A stretch of DNA of 64,000 nt from Aliiroseovarius sp. Z3 (GCF_029105185.1 NZ_JAFMZK010000002.1:434001-498000), one strand, 5' to 3'; shown: positions 44,521 to 53,811, counted from the stretch's first letter. A program made the numbers and translations. Notes: a model not told the origin generated them from the letters alone.

Positions 44521-46032
44521 TTACTTTTTCTTCCCAAAACCAGATAGGCCGGGGGGCAATCCACCGCCACCCAGACCGGGCAGGCCGCCGGGCAGTTTGC
44601 CGCCCATGGCTTTCGCCGCTTGTTCCAGCGCTTTGGGGTCCATCGACGACGGGTCCATACCACCCATATCGGGCATTCCACCCTTGCCGAACATGCCCTT
44701 CATGGCTTGTTTCAGCATCTTGCCTTTGCCCATTTTGCCCATCTTCTTCATCATGTCGCCCATCTGGCGCTGCATTTTCAGAAGCTTGTTCAGTTCGGAC
44801 ACTTCCATCCCGGCCCCTTTGGCGATCCGCTTCTTGCGGCTGGCTTGCAGGATCTGCGGGTTGGCGCGTTCGCGTTTGGTCATCGACTGGATCAGGGCGA
44901 TCTGTTGTTTCAGCACCTTGTCGTCCATACCGGCAGCTTCGGCCTGTTTGGCCATCTTGTTCATGCCCGGCATCATGCCCATGACGCCCTGCATGCCACC
45001 CATCTTGATCATCTGTTCCAGCTGCATCTTCAGGTCGTTCATGTTGAACTGACCCTTCTGGAAGCGCTTCATCATGCGCTCGGCCTGTTCGGCCTCAATG
45101 GTCTCTTGGGCTTTTTCGACCAGGGCAACGATGTCGCCCATGCCAAGGATGCGGCCCGCGATCCGGTCGGGCTCGAAGGTTTCCAGCGCGTCCATCTTTT
45201 CGCCAAGACCGACGAATTTGATCGGCTTGCCGGTAACTGCGCGCATCGACAGCGCCGCACCACCGCGTCCGTCACCATCCATGCGGGTCAGAACCACGCC
45301 CGAGATGCCGACCTTGTCGTCAAACTCCTGCGCGACCTCGACGGCGACCTGACCGGTCAGACCGTCAACGACCAGAAGCGTTTCACGCGGGGTAACGACT
45401 TTCGAGACTTGCTCGACCTCGTCCATCAGCACTTCGTCGATATGCAGCCGGCCCGCGGTGTCCAGCATATAGACGTCATAGCCGCCCATCGTCGCCTGCT
45501 GCTTGGCGCGTTTGGCGATGTCGACGGGTTTCTGACCGGGAACGATCGGCAGGGTGTCCACGCCGATCTGTGTGCCCAGAACAGCCAGCTGATCCATCGC
45601 AGCAGGGCGATAAATATCGAGCGAGGCCATCAGAACCCGCTTGCCCTCTTTTTCGGTCAGGCGCTTGGCCAGCTTGGCGGTCGTCGTGGTCTTACCACCC
45701 CCTTGCAGACCGACCATCAGGATCGGGGCGGGGGGGCTGTCGACCTTTAGCGCACCGGGTTCACCTTCGCCGGTCAGAACCTCGACCAGCGCGTCATGCA
45801 CGATCTTGACAACTTGCTGGCCGGGCGTGACCGATTTCGTCACCGCCTGACCGGTCGCCTGTTCCTGCACCTTCTTCACGAAATCGCGGGCCACGGGCAG
45901 CGAGACGTCAGCCTCAAGCAAGGCCACACGCACCTCGCGCAGGGCGGTTTTTACATCATCTTCAGACAGCGCACCCTGTTTCGTCAGACGGTCAAAGACG
46001 CCAGACAGGCGATCTGAGAGGCTTTCGAACAT
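44521..46032 (-). CDS. ffh: signal recognition particle protein Ffh
   Basis: A 503-residue SRP54 GTPase that binds signal sequences and delivers ribosomes to FtsY at the membrane. The N domain (1-90), G domain with GLQGGGKTTTTAKLAKRL, DTAGRLHID and LTRMDGDGRGG, and a methionine-rich M domain (about 305-440) are visible. The C-terminus is an unusual Gly/Met/Pro-rich tail (GGMPDMGGMDPSS, PGGLPGLGGGG). It is the first gene of the long translation block. Confidence 0.98.
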   Translation of the reverse strand: MFESLSDRLSGVFDRLTKQGALSEDDVKTALREVRVALLEADVSLPVARDFVKKVQEQATGQAVTKSVTPGQQVVKIVHDALVEVLTGEGEPGALKVDSPPAPILMVGLQGGGKTTTTAKLAKRLTEKEGKRVLMASLDIYRPAAMDQLAVLGTQIGVDTLPIVPGQKPVDIAKRAKQQATMGGYDVYMLDTAGRLHIDEVLMDEVEQVSKVVTPRETLLVVDGLTGQVAVEVAQEFDDKVGISGVVLTRMDGDGRGGAALSMRAVTGKPIKFVGLGEKMDALETFEPDRIAGRILGMGDIVALVEKAQETIEAEQAERMMKRFQKGQFNMNDLKMQLEQMIKMGGMQGVMGMMPGMNKMAKQAEAAGMDDKVLKQQIALIQSMTKRERANPQILQASRKKRIAKGAGMEVSELNKLLKMQRQMGDMMKKMGKMGKGKMLKQAMKGMFGKGGMPDMGGMDPSSMDPKALEQAAKAMGGKLPGGLPGLGGGGLPPGLSGFGKKK

Positions 46033-46063
46033 ATCTCGGCTCCTTTGCCGTTTCGTTTGTCCC

Positions 46064-46091
46064 TAGATAAGGGCGGGCTGCGCAATTCCAA
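46064..46091 (-). promoter_or_regulatory. candidate promoter of ffh
   Basis: TTGGAA (46086-46091) and TATCTA (46064-46069) on the minus strand, 16-bp spacer, about 32 bp before the ffh ATG. It occupies one side of the 305-bp gap between ffh and the usp gene. Confidence 0.5.
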
Positions 46092-46257
46092 ACCTCAAAC
46101 CAGTAACGCCCCTGTGGGCGCGACGCGCTGACAGGGGGCGATCCCGGCATAAGCCATGGGACCGGAAGCATAACGACTCCCGGAGTTGGGGCGGAAATAG
46201 ACCGCTTGCCCCTTGCTGTCAAGGAATGCTGCACTTTGGGCGGCAGTGCGGCACCAA

Positions 46258-46299
46258 TTGACCTGTGTCATGGTTGCAGGTCGAAGGGTAACGTATCCA
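46258..46299 (+). promoter_or_regulatory. Fnr/Crp-type site and promoter of the universal stress protein
   Basis: TTGAC-CTGT-GTCAT (46258-46271) fits the TTGAY-N4-RTCAA pattern of Fnr/Dnr sites in 9 of 10 positions. A TATCCA -10 box lies at 46294-46299. The site centre is then about 41.5 bp upstream of the expected start (near 46306), the class II activator position. The gene starts at 46338. Confidence 0.6.
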
Positions 46300-46337
46300 G
46301 AAAGAGAAATGGAACTCTCAAACACAGGAGCACCGAG

Positions 46338-46745
46338 ATGTATAAGAATGTCCTCGTGCCGATCGCTCTGGATCATGAGCGCGATACCAAGGAAGCGCTG
46401 AGTATTGCGAAAGCCATCGCCGAGAAAGGGGCAAAGATCACCGCCCTGCACGTGATGGAAGAAGTACCAGCCTATGTCGCCCAATACCTGCCAGAAGGTC
46501 AGTTGGAAGAAAACGTGCATGAGCTTGAAGCGCGTATGACCGAGGAACTGGCGGGTGAAACCGGTATCGCCATCAAGGTCGTGTCGGGGCACGCGGGCCA
46601 CGCCATTGTGGATTTTGCAAAGCACCATGGGGTGGATTGCATCGTGGTGGCCTCGCACCGACCGGGTCTGACGGACTTTTTCCTTGGCTCGACCGCGGCC
46701 CGCGTTGTGCGCCATGCGCCATGTGCGGTGCATGTGTCGCGATAA
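46338..46745 (+). CDS. universal stress protein, UspA family
   Basis: A 135-residue Usp domain protein. It starts MYKNVLVPIALDHERDTKEAL and ends with the nucleotide-binding VVASHRPGLTDFFLGSTAARVVRHAPC, the G-2x-G-9x-G(S/T) ATP motif present as GLTDFFLGSTAARVV. It probably dimerises and binds ATP. The upstream Fnr-type site suggests control by oxygen or nitric oxide. The ATG at 46338 matches family starts. Confidence 0.93.
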   Translation: MYKNVLVPIALDHERDTKEALSIAKAIAEKGAKITALHVMEEVPAYVAQYLPEGQLEENVHELEARMTEELAGETGIAIKVVSGHAGHAIVDFAKHHGVDCIVVASHRPGLTDFFLGSTAARVVRHAPCAVHVSR

Positions 46746-46769
46746 CTTGCCGATCTTGAAACTGGCAGA

Positions 46770-46796
46770 AAAGCGGGCACTTGTGGCCCGCTTTTT
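46770..46796 (+). terminator. intrinsic terminator after usp
   Basis: Nine-bp stem AAAGCGGGC (46770-46778) / GCCCGCTTT (46786-46794) and a T-run. Confidence 0.92.
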
Positions 46797-46838
46797 CATG
46801 CCTACATCATTGATCAGCAAGGCAGGAGGAGCCAGCAC

Positions 46839-47234
46839 ATGAAATGTCCGATTGACGGAACAGAGCTTTTGATGACGGAGCGCCACGGGGTCGAGATCGA
46901 CTATTGCCCCGAATGCCGGGGCGTTTGGTTGGATCGGGGTGAATTGGACAAAATCATCGAAAAGGCGACCCCTGCCGTTGTGCTGCCGGACCCGGAGCCC
47001 ATACCCGCCGCCGCGGACCCACAGAACCGGCCGGGCCCAGTCACCGCCGATACGCCTCGTTCCGCCCACCGGGATGATCGCGAGGATCGTCGGTATAAGA
47101 AGCGGTCGCGTCAGGCGCGGTATCGTGAATACGATGATGACGACGACTATGATGACGACGAGTATCGTCATGCGAAACGGTACAAGCGCAAGCGCCGCAA
47201 GTCGATCCTGTCCGAGATTTTCGACTTCGACTGA
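46839..47234 (+). CDS. zf-TFIIB domain protein
   Basis: A 131-residue protein. Residues 1-45 are a TFIIB-type zinc finger: MKCPIDGTEL with Cys3, and YCPECRGVWLDRGEL with Cys27 and Cys30. The rest is low-complexity: a Pro-rich linker, then long Asp/Tyr and Arg/Lys clusters (DDDDDYDDDEYRH, KRYKRKRRK) before EIFDFD. Function unknown; the charged tail could bind nucleic acid. AGGAGGA precedes the ATG. Confidence 0.87.
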   Translation: MKCPIDGTELLMTERHGVEIDYCPECRGVWLDRGELDKIIEKATPAVVLPDPEPIPAAADPQNRPGPVTADTPRSAHRDDREDRRYKKRSRQARYREYDDDDDYDDDEYRHAKRYKRKRRKSILSEIFDFD

Positions 47235-47342
47235 CCTGCGGTTGATCCGGGTCGGGGGTGAGCCATTTCCGCCCACCCCCAAATCCGATGTTCATCTGGC
47301 GCGCGAAAGGCATTAGGCTTTCCTTATCAACAGGAGGAAGCC

Positions 47343-47663
47343 ATGCCCAAGATCAGCAAAGCCCCCGATTATCAGACCGTTATCACCACGTTCGAAATGA
47401 CGCCCGGCACCTGTCAGGATTTGCTGGATGCGCTGACCGATGCCTATGAAAAATTCATTTCAAAGCAGCCGGGTTTCGTGGCCGCCGGTCTGCATGTCAA
47501 CGACGCACAGACGCGGATTGCCAACTACTCGCAATGGAAACGGCGCGAGGATTTTCAGGCGATGTTGCGGACCGATGAGATGCGTGAACGGAACCGCGTG
47601 ATCGCGACCCTGTGCAAGAGCTTCGAGCCGGTCATGTATGACGTGTTCGAAACGTTTGACTGA
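47343..47663 (+). CDS. antibiotic biosynthesis monooxygenase (ABM) domain protein
   Basis: A 106-residue ferredoxin-like alpha/beta protein of the ABM family. VITTFEMTPGTCQDLLDALTDAYEKFISKQPGFVAAGLHVN and NYSQWKRREDFQAML are typical. Members oxidise small aromatic molecules or degrade haem, or act as scaffolds; the specific role is not evident. AGGAGG precedes the ATG. It is followed 21 bp later by a rhodanese-like gene. Confidence 0.85.
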   Translation: MPKISKAPDYQTVITTFEMTPGTCQDLLDALTDAYEKFISKQPGFVAAGLHVNDAQTRIANYSQWKRREDFQAMLRTDEMRERNRVIATLCKSFEPVMYDVFETFD

Positions 47664-47684
47664 GATTTGCAGAAAGGCAAACAG

Positions 47685-48272
47685 ATGAAACTCAAGATCG
47701 TTTTTCTTGCGGCCGCGCTGTTGGCGACTCCCGGTTTGGCAGATGGCGTGAATATCCGTCCCGATGTTGCTTCGGTAACGGTCGAGACCGAGTCAGGTCC
47801 GGTCGAAATCCTGCGCAATCCAGATCAGGACAACACGATCACAGGCGAGTGGGCGCGGACGTCGCGCGCTTGCCCCAACTTTTGTGTGCAACCGATGGTG
47901 CCCGCCCCCGGTGTGACGCCGATTGGCGAGCTTGAGTTGCTGGAGATGCTTCAAGACCCCGAAGTGATCGTGGTCGACAGTCGCGTGCCGGCGGATCACG
48001 CAGGTGGCACCATCCCCGGTGCGATTTCGATTCCGTATAACGAGGCGCCAGACCGTCTTGATGAATTGGGGTGTGAGATTGATTTTGACGGGTTCGATTG
48101 CGAAGGTGCCAAGCCCGTGGCCTTGTTTTGCAACGGCAATTGGTGTGGACAGTCGCCCACCGCCGCGCGGCGGATGATCGAAGCAGGCTTTCCCGCCGAA
48201 AAGATCCACTACTATCGCGGTGGTATGCAGGCATGGCGGCTTTTGGGTCTGACGGTATCGGACCCTCAGTGA
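47685..48272 (+). CDS. exported rhodanese-like protein
   Basis: A 195-residue protein with a signal peptide (1-19, GLA). The rhodanese fold starts near residue 84 with VIVVDSRVPADHAGGTIPGAISIPY. The active-site loop is CNGNWCGQSPTAA with Cys149, and Cys63/Cys67 (CPNFC) precede the domain. It resembles the exported rhodaneses found with PQQ-dependent alcohol oxidation, but no such genes are nearby. Confidence 0.82.
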   Translation: MKLKIVFLAAALLATPGLADGVNIRPDVASVTVETESGPVEILRNPDQDNTITGEWARTSRACPNFCVQPMVPAPGVTPIGELELLEMLQDPEVIVVDSRVPADHAGGTIPGAISIPYNEAPDRLDELGCEIDFDGFDCEGAKPVALFCNGNWCGQSPTAARRMIEAGFPAEKIHYYRGGMQAWRLLGLTVSDPQ

Positions 48273-48414
48273 TCGAACATTCCGGCGCGGCAGGACACTG
48301 GCGCGCCGTGCTTGCCGCGTTGCATAATTGGGGCAGAGTTGCCCGCATCTGAACCCAGCCATTGACCCTTCGCATCGACATCCCCAAGTTGGGCGCATGG
48401 AAAAGGGAAACGAT

Positions 48415-48837
48415 ATGTCGCAAACGATCCGAAAACGACAGTTTGGTTTGCCGGCTGCCGTGATGGCGGTCGGGTTGGCTCTGGCGTCGTTGAGTGGCAC
48501 CACCGCCAAAGCGCAAGAGCTGATCGGCTCCTACGTGGCCTATATCGGTCAGCCTGATCTCTATAATTCCAACGGCGCACGGCTGAACCAGCCCTGGCAG
48601 ATTCTGCGTCAGGATCGCGCCAATTTTCATCGCTTTGGGATCAGCCAACCCGGCGACGAGTTCGACCCGTTCTTCGGGTCAATCAACAATCGCAAGATCA
48701 TGGAACGCATGGTGATGAACGGCTCCATTGATCCGCAGGCGGCAAAGCGCTTGGTGCAGGGTGGGGCGACCGTGTTCGTGCGCATCTATGGCAGTGGCAA
48801 TACCGGAACGTCTCTTACTGTGACTGTCGCAAAATGA
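48415..48837 (+). CDS. exported hypothetical protein
   Basis: A 140-residue protein with a Lys/Arg-started signal peptide (MSQTIRKRQFGLPAAV ... TAKAQE, cleavage about 34). The mature part includes LIGSYVAYIGQPDLYNSNG and RQDRANFHRFG; no cysteines and no known domain were recognised. Its 3' end overlaps the convergent YdcF-like gene by 23 bp. An upstream ATG at 48397 would add 6 residues. Confidence 0.72.
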   Translation: MSQTIRKRQFGLPAAVMAVGLALASLSGTTAKAQELIGSYVAYIGQPDLYNSNGARLNQPWQILRQDRANFHRFGISQPGDEFDPFFGSINNRKIMERMVMNGSIDPQAAKRLVQGGATVFVRIYGSGNTGTSLTVTVAK

Positions 48838-49309
48838 ACCGCCGCGCGCGGCGCATGAGATAGAGCGAGACGGCCGCGACTTCCCTGAGATACCCCCGGA
48901 TGATCCGGTCAAAGCTGGTTGGACGCAATGCTGGCGAGATGCTGTCGGGGGACAATCCGAACTCGCGGGCCGTCATCCGCGCGCGAAACGCGTGATAGCG
49001 ATCTGTGACCAGCACGACCTGCGCGGCGGGTGGTAGAAAATCCTTTGAGTTTCTGATGTTTTCCAGCGTGTTACTTGACGCATCTTCGATTGCAATGGCG
49101 GCTGTCGGAACCCCGGCCTGCTCGCAAATCTCCGAAATCACCTGCGCCTCGCTGCGTCCTGCGCGGGGTACGCCGCCCGATGCAATGATCAGATCGACCT
49201 GCCCGTCCAGATACAGACCAGCCGCCGTTGTCGCGCGCCGCAGAAGTGCGGGCGAGGGCGATCCGTCCGGTCGCACCGCCGCCCCCAGAACGATCGCGAC
49301 CCGGGTCAT
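48815..49309 (-). CDS. YdcF/DUF218 family protein
   Basis: A 164-residue ElyC/SanA/YdcF-like protein. AIVLGAAVRPDGSPSPALLRRATTA, IIASGGVPRAGRSEAQVI, EDASSNTLENIRNS and LVTDRYHAFRARMTA are the family motifs. Members bind nucleotides or act in envelope homeostasis; the role is uncertain. A basic C-terminus (RRARRFILRQ) follows. It overlaps the lipoprotein gene upstream by ATGA. Confidence 0.87.
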   Translation of the reverse strand: MTRVAIVLGAAVRPDGSPSPALLRRATTAAGLYLDGQVDLIIASGGVPRAGRSEAQVISEICEQAGVPTAAIAIEDASSNTLENIRNSKDFLPPAAQVVLVTDRYHAFRARMTAREFGLSPDSISPALRPTSFDRIIRGYLREVAAVSLYLMRRARRFILRQSQ

Positions 49310-49698
49310 TCAGGATAGGTTTGGCGGCAGGCTTTGGTGCCGGCAACGGCTTTGCGCTGCGCTGTAGCGAGCATTTTTTTCAAGCGAGCCAACTTGGCCT
49401 TTTCGTTGCCAATATCAATGGATACCGGCGTTTCAATCTGGCGAAATGCCGTGCGATGGCAGGTATATGGTTTCTTTTTGCTGTCATAGCACACGCGCGT
49501 GTTGGTGATGGGAATGGACTGCCGATGCAGCGCATAGCCGCGTGCAATGTTGGCCTCGGCCGTTTTGATCTGGGCCTGCAGCGTGCGATAGTCGGCAGTC
49601 GCCCCGGCGATGCACCGTTGTTGCGGTGTCGCACATGCGGTCAGGGCCAGTATAAGTGCAAGGCCAGCCACTGCCGGGATGCGGTTGAAGAGTAACAT
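49306..49698 (-). CDS. lipoprotein, hypothetical
   Basis: A 130-residue protein with a lipoprotein signal ending LTAC (Cys about 21), so it is probably attached to the outer membrane. The mature part has a helical stretch (RTLQAQIKTAEANIARGYAL) and four cysteines in CYDSKKKPYTCHR and surroundings that may form disulfides. The start at 49698 is chosen for the signal. Coupled to the YdcF-like gene. Confidence 0.78.
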   Translation of the reverse strand: MLLFNRIPAVAGLALILALTACATPQQRCIAGATADYRTLQAQIKTAEANIARGYALHRQSIPITNTRVCYDSKKKPYTCHRTAFRQIETPVSIDIGNEKAKLARLKKMLATAQRKAVAGTKACRQTYPE

Positions 49699-49888
49699 GA
49701 AGCGCGATCCTTTGTCGGTCCACTGGACCCGCCGATCATAGCATTCAGCAGCGGGCATTTAAAAGGTCGGCCCTTTGCAAATTTCGTTGATTGGTAACGG
49801 CTCTGCTGATTTGCGACAATCGGGAACCGCAGTTCGGCTTGTGTGCCGCGCCTTGCCCGGCTATCTCTGCCCGAAAGGAGCGGGTCAT

Positions 49889-51685
49889 ATGGCAAGACAG
49901 GCAGGTGCGTCCAGCGTCGAAATGGACGAACGCGAGAAATCCAAACGTATCGGTGCGCTGTCCGGGTTGTGGCCGTTCATGCAACCCTATCGGTTGTGGA
50001 TCCTGGCAGCGTTCTGCGCGCTGGTGTTCACTGCCGGCATCTCGCTGATCCTGCCCATTGCGGTGCGCCGTGTTGTGGATGGGTTCGGGGAAGCCACGGC
50101 CCAACTGCTCGACAAGTATTTTTTGGCCGCACTTGTGGTCGCCAGTTTGCTCGCCCTTGGCACGGGGTTGCGCTACTACCTTGTGACGCGGTTGGGCGAG
50201 CGGGTCGTGGCCGACATCCGCAAAGCGGTTTTTGACCGCGTCGTCGGGATGAGCCCGGCCTTCTATGAAAACATCATGACCGGCGAGGTGCTGAGCCGGA
50301 TCACGACCGACACAACGTTGATCCTGTCGGTCATCGGCTCGTCCGTGTCTGTCGCCCTGCGCAACGTGTTCATCTTCCTTGGTGGGCTGGTCCTGATGCT
50401 GCTGACCTCGGCCAAGCTGACGGGTCTGGTGCTGCTGATCGTGCCGATTGTGATCGTGCCGATCATCGTTCTGGGCCGTCGTTTGCGGGTGCTGGGTCGC
50501 GAAAATCAGGAATGGATCGCCAAAAGCTCAGGCAATGCGTCCGAGGCCTTGTTGTCGGTCCAGACCGTGCAGGCCTTCACCCACGAAGACCTGAGCCGGG
50601 ATGAGTTCTCGGGGCTGACCGAAGAGAGTTTCGCCTCGGCCAAGCGCCGCATTGGCACCCGCGCCGTGATGACGGTGATCGTGATCTCGCTGATCTTCTC
50701 GGGCGTCGTGGGCGTCTTGTGGATCGGGATGCGTGACGTGACGGGCGGCACGATCTCGATCGGGGCGCTGGTTCAGTTCGTGATCTATTCAGTGATGGTG
50801 GCGGGCGCGGTCGGTGCCCTGTCTGAAATCTGGAGCGAGTTGCAACGCGCAGCGGGTGCCACAGAGCGTCTGGTCGAACTGCTGAATGCCGAGGATGCGG
50901 TGAAGGATCCCACCAACCCGATCGCCATTACCGCGCGCCCGAAAGGCGAGATTGCATTCGAAGATGTCACCTTCCACTATCCCGCAAGGCCCAATCAGGC
51001 GGCACTGGAGGGGATTTCGCTGAGCGTGGCACCGGGTGAAACCGTGGCTCTGGTCGGTCCATCCGGGGCAGGTAAATCAACGATCATTCAATTGATCCAG
51101 CGGTTCTATGACCCGGAAAGCGGCGCGGTGAAGCTGGACGGCATCGACCTGCGCCAGATGCGTCGCGACGATTTCCGCAAATACGTGGCACTGGTGCCGC
51201 AGGACGCGGTGATTTTCGCAGCCTCTGCGCGCGAAAACATCCGCTTCGGTCGCCCTGACGCCTCGGATGCCGAGGTTGCCGCTGCCGCACGCGCCGCAGC
51301 TGCCGATGAATTCTTGGAAAAGCTGCCCGAAGGTTATGACACCTATGTGGGCGAACGCGGCGTGATGCTGTCGGGCGGTCAGAAACAGCGCATCGCCATC
51401 GCCCGCGCGATCCTGCGGGATGCGCCGATCCTTCTGCTGGACGAGGCGACATCGGCGCTGGACGCCGAAAGCGAACGTCTGGTTCAGCAGGCGGTGGACG
51501 AGCTTGCGCAGGGGCGCACCACGCTGATCGTTGCGCACCGGCTCGCCACCGTGAAGAAGGCGGATCGCATCGTGGTCTTTGACGAAGGTCGCATCGTGGC
51601 ACAAGGCACCCATGACGAACTGGTAGCGCAGGATGGGCTTTATGCCCGGCTGGCACGTTTGCAATTCACCGAAGGCATGGCCTGA
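49889..51685 (+). CDS. ABC exporter, fused permease/ATPase (MsbA-like)
   Basis: A 598-residue half-transporter. Six helices fill the first 320 residues (from LWILAAFCALVFTAGISLIL). The ATPase domain has GPSGAGKST, a Q-loop (LVPQDAVIF), LSGGQKQR, ILLLDEATSALD and IVAHRLATVKKAD. It acts as a homodimer to export lipids or drugs; the substrate is not evident. The N-terminal 20 residues are charged. The start at 49889 follows AAAGGAG. Confidence 0.93.
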   Translation: MARQAGASSVEMDEREKSKRIGALSGLWPFMQPYRLWILAAFCALVFTAGISLILPIAVRRVVDGFGEATAQLLDKYFLAALVVASLLALGTGLRYYLVTRLGERVVADIRKAVFDRVVGMSPAFYENIMTGEVLSRITTDTTLILSVIGSSVSVALRNVFIFLGGLVLMLLTSAKLTGLVLLIVPIVIVPIIVLGRRLRVLGRENQEWIAKSSGNASEALLSVQTVQAFTHEDLSRDEFSGLTEESFASAKRRIGTRAVMTVIVISLIFSGVVGVLWIGMRDVTGGTISIGALVQFVIYSVMVAGAVGALSEIWSELQRAAGATERLVELLNAEDAVKDPTNPIAITARPKGEIAFEDVTFHYPARPNQAALEGISLSVAPGETVALVGPSGAGKSTIIQLIQRFYDPESGAVKLDGIDLRQMRRDDFRKYVALVPQDAVIFAASARENIRFGRPDASDAEVAAAARAAAADEFLEKLPEGYDTYVGERGVMLSGGQKQRIAIARAILRDAPILLLDEATSALDAESERLVQQAVDELAQGRTTLIVAHRLATVKKADRIVVFDEGRIVAQGTHDELVAQDGLYARLARLQFTEGMA

Positions 51686-51820
51686 CATTTCTCGGCTGGC
51701 TAACCTCCCCTTGCGTCACCCAAAGTTGCCACGTCACGTCACACTTGCGGGGTAGGTGTTTTGACCGCATTCTTGTGATCAAACGACCGCCCGGTGTGCG
51801 GGTGCAGGGGAGGAATAAGA

Positions 51821-53713
51821 ATGTATGATTTTGGCTCGATGAAAGATCGTAATGCGGTCGAAGCCGAGATGAGTTGGGATGCGCGCGACAAGCCCGTCAC
51901 ATTGTACCAAATGTTGGAACGGACGGCGAAGAAATTCCCTGAGCGACCGGCAGCGTCGTATCAGCTGACGTCCGGGCCAACGGACGCCAAGGAAACCGTG
52001 ACATGGCAGCAAGTGCTGGAACGGTCCTGTCAGGCGGCGAACCTGTTCCGGTCGCTGGGGATTGGTGAAAAGGACGTGGTGGCCTTCCTGCTGCCCAATT
52101 GCAACGAGACAATATATACCCTGATGGGCGCTGGCATTGCTGGGATCGTCAACCCGATCAACCCGCTGCTGGACGCCGAGCAGGTGTCAGGCATCTTGCG
52201 GGAAACCGGGGCCAAGGTGCTGGTCACGCTGAAATCCTTCCCGAAATCCGAAGTTGCACAGCTTGCCGCGAAATCGGTGGCGATGGCGCCGAATGTGGAA
52301 ACGGTGCTTGAGATTGATCTGAACCGCTACCTCAGCCCACCGAAAAGCTGGCTGGTGCCGCTCTTGCGCCCCAAGAACCCGGTGACACACAAGGCCCGCG
52401 TGCTGGATTTCGTGGCGGAGATGTCGCGTCAGAACAAAACACTCGATTTCACTGATACGCCCGAGGACCGCGTGGCGGCCTATTTCCACACCGGCGGCAC
52501 AACGGGCACGCCGAAAGTGGCGCAACACAAGTATTCCGGCATGGTCTATAACGGCTGGCTTGGGTCGAGCCTTTTGTTCGATGAAAACGATGTGATCATC
52601 TGCCCCTTGCCACTGTTCCACGTCTTTGCGGTGCATGTGATCTGGATGTCAGTCCTGATGGCAGGAAGCCATTTCGTCCACCCCACGCCCGCGGGCTATC
52701 GTGGCGAAGGCGTGTTCGACAATTTCTGGAAGCTGATCGAACGCTACAAGGTCAGTTTCATGATCACGGTGCCGACGGCGATTTCGGCCCTGATGCAACG
52801 CCCTGTCGATGCGGATGTCTCGTCGCTGAAGACCGCGTTCTCAGGCTCCGCGCCGCTGCCGATCGAGCTTTACAACCGCTTCGTTGCGGCAACAGGTGTG
52901 ACGATCGTTGAAGGTTACGGCCTGACGGAGGCCACGTGCCTTGTGTCTTGCAACCCTCCGACGGGCGATAAGAAAGTCGGGTCGGTTGGTGTGCCATTCC
53001 CCTATACCGATGTTAAAATCCTGTCCTGTGACGAAAGCGGCAATGTTCTGAAAGAGCATGATGTGGACGAAGTGGGCGAGATTTGCCTGTCCAATCCCGG
53101 TGTATTTGCAGGCAACACCTATACGGAAGAGGCAAAGAACACAGGTCTCTTTGCCCAAGGCACCTATCTGCGCACAGGTGATCTGGGGCGGTTGGATGAA
53201 GACGGGTATCTGTGGATCACCGGCCGTGCCAAGGACTTGATCATCCGGGGCGGCCACAATATCGACCCCGCCGAGATCGAAGAGGTGCTGGCCGGTCACG
53301 ATGCGGTGGCGTTTGTCGGTGCGATCGGGCAGCCGGACAGCTATTCGGGCGAACTACCCTGTGCTTATGTCGAACTGGTTGGTGATGCGACGGTCACGAC
53401 CGACGAATTGATGGATTATGCCAAGAAGCATATCCACGAAAAAGCTGCCCTGCCGAAGCACGTCGAAATCTTGGATGAACTGCCAAAGACTGCCGTCGGC
53501 AAGGTTTTCAAGCCTGACCTGCGCAAATCGGCAATCACGCGCGTTTACGACAAGGCGCTGCAAGATGCTGGCCATTCGGCACATGTGGTCGAGGTGATCG
53601 ATGACAAGAAGCGCGGGTTGGTGGCACGGCTGCGTGCAACGGGCGACGTGGATCACGAAGCGGTCGCGCACTGTCTGGGCGAGTTTACGCGCCCGTTCGA
53701 GTGGATGGACTGA
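51821..53713 (+). CDS. acyl-CoA synthetase (AMP-forming)
   Basis: A 630-residue ANL-superfamily ligase that activates a carboxylic acid with ATP and CoA. The P-loop is YFHTGGTTGTPKVAQH (224-232 core), with GYGLTEATCLVSCNPP, TGDLGRLDEDGYLWITGRAKDLI and the catalytic Lys in KTAVGKVFKPDLR. A fatty or aromatic acid is likely; the substrate class cannot be resolved by eye. AGGAATAAG precedes the ATG. It is single-gene with a strong bidirectional terminator after it. Confidence 0.92.
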   Translation: MYDFGSMKDRNAVEAEMSWDARDKPVTLYQMLERTAKKFPERPAASYQLTSGPTDAKETVTWQQVLERSCQAANLFRSLGIGEKDVVAFLLPNCNETIYTLMGAGIAGIVNPINPLLDAEQVSGILRETGAKVLVTLKSFPKSEVAQLAAKSVAMAPNVETVLEIDLNRYLSPPKSWLVPLLRPKNPVTHKARVLDFVAEMSRQNKTLDFTDTPEDRVAAYFHTGGTTGTPKVAQHKYSGMVYNGWLGSSLLFDENDVIICPLPLFHVFAVHVIWMSVLMAGSHFVHPTPAGYRGEGVFDNFWKLIERYKVSFMITVPTAISALMQRPVDADVSSLKTAFSGSAPLPIELYNRFVAATGVTIVEGYGLTEATCLVSCNPPTGDKKVGSVGVPFPYTDVKILSCDESGNVLKEHDVDEVGEICLSNPGVFAGNTYTEEAKNTGLFAQGTYLRTGDLGRLDEDGYLWITGRAKDLIIRGGHNIDPAEIEEVLAGHDAVAFVGAIGQPDSYSGELPCAYVELVGDATVTTDELMDYAKKHIHEKAALPKHVEILDELPKTAVGKVFKPDLRKSAITRVYDKALQDAGHSAHVVEVIDDKKRGLVARLRATGDVDHEAVAHCLGEFTRPFEWMD

Positions 53714-53758
53714 ACCCGCCGAATGAGCGTCGCGGATCAACCCGATGCGTTGGAATGA

Positions 53759-53789
53759 AAAATGGCGCGCCCAATGGGTGCGCCATTTT
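53759..53789. terminator. intrinsic terminator, bidirectional
   Basis: Long stem AAAATGGCGC (53759-53768) / GCGCCATTTT (53780-53789), extended inward by CCC/GGG around AAT, between the convergent acyl-CoA synthetase and outer-membrane protein genes. Confidence 0.94.
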
Positions 53790-53811
53790 ATTGTCATGGG
53801 TGCACCAAAGT

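Noticed and set aside
46095-46271. 58-codon minus-strand frame in the ffh-usp gap
   Set aside because: It has no ribosome site and would run through the proposed Fnr site; composition is not decisive either way.
47254-47280. GC-rich hairpin GGGGGTG/CACCCCC after the zinc-finger gene as an intrinsic terminator
   Set aside because: No T-run follows on the plus strand, so termination at this site is not supported.
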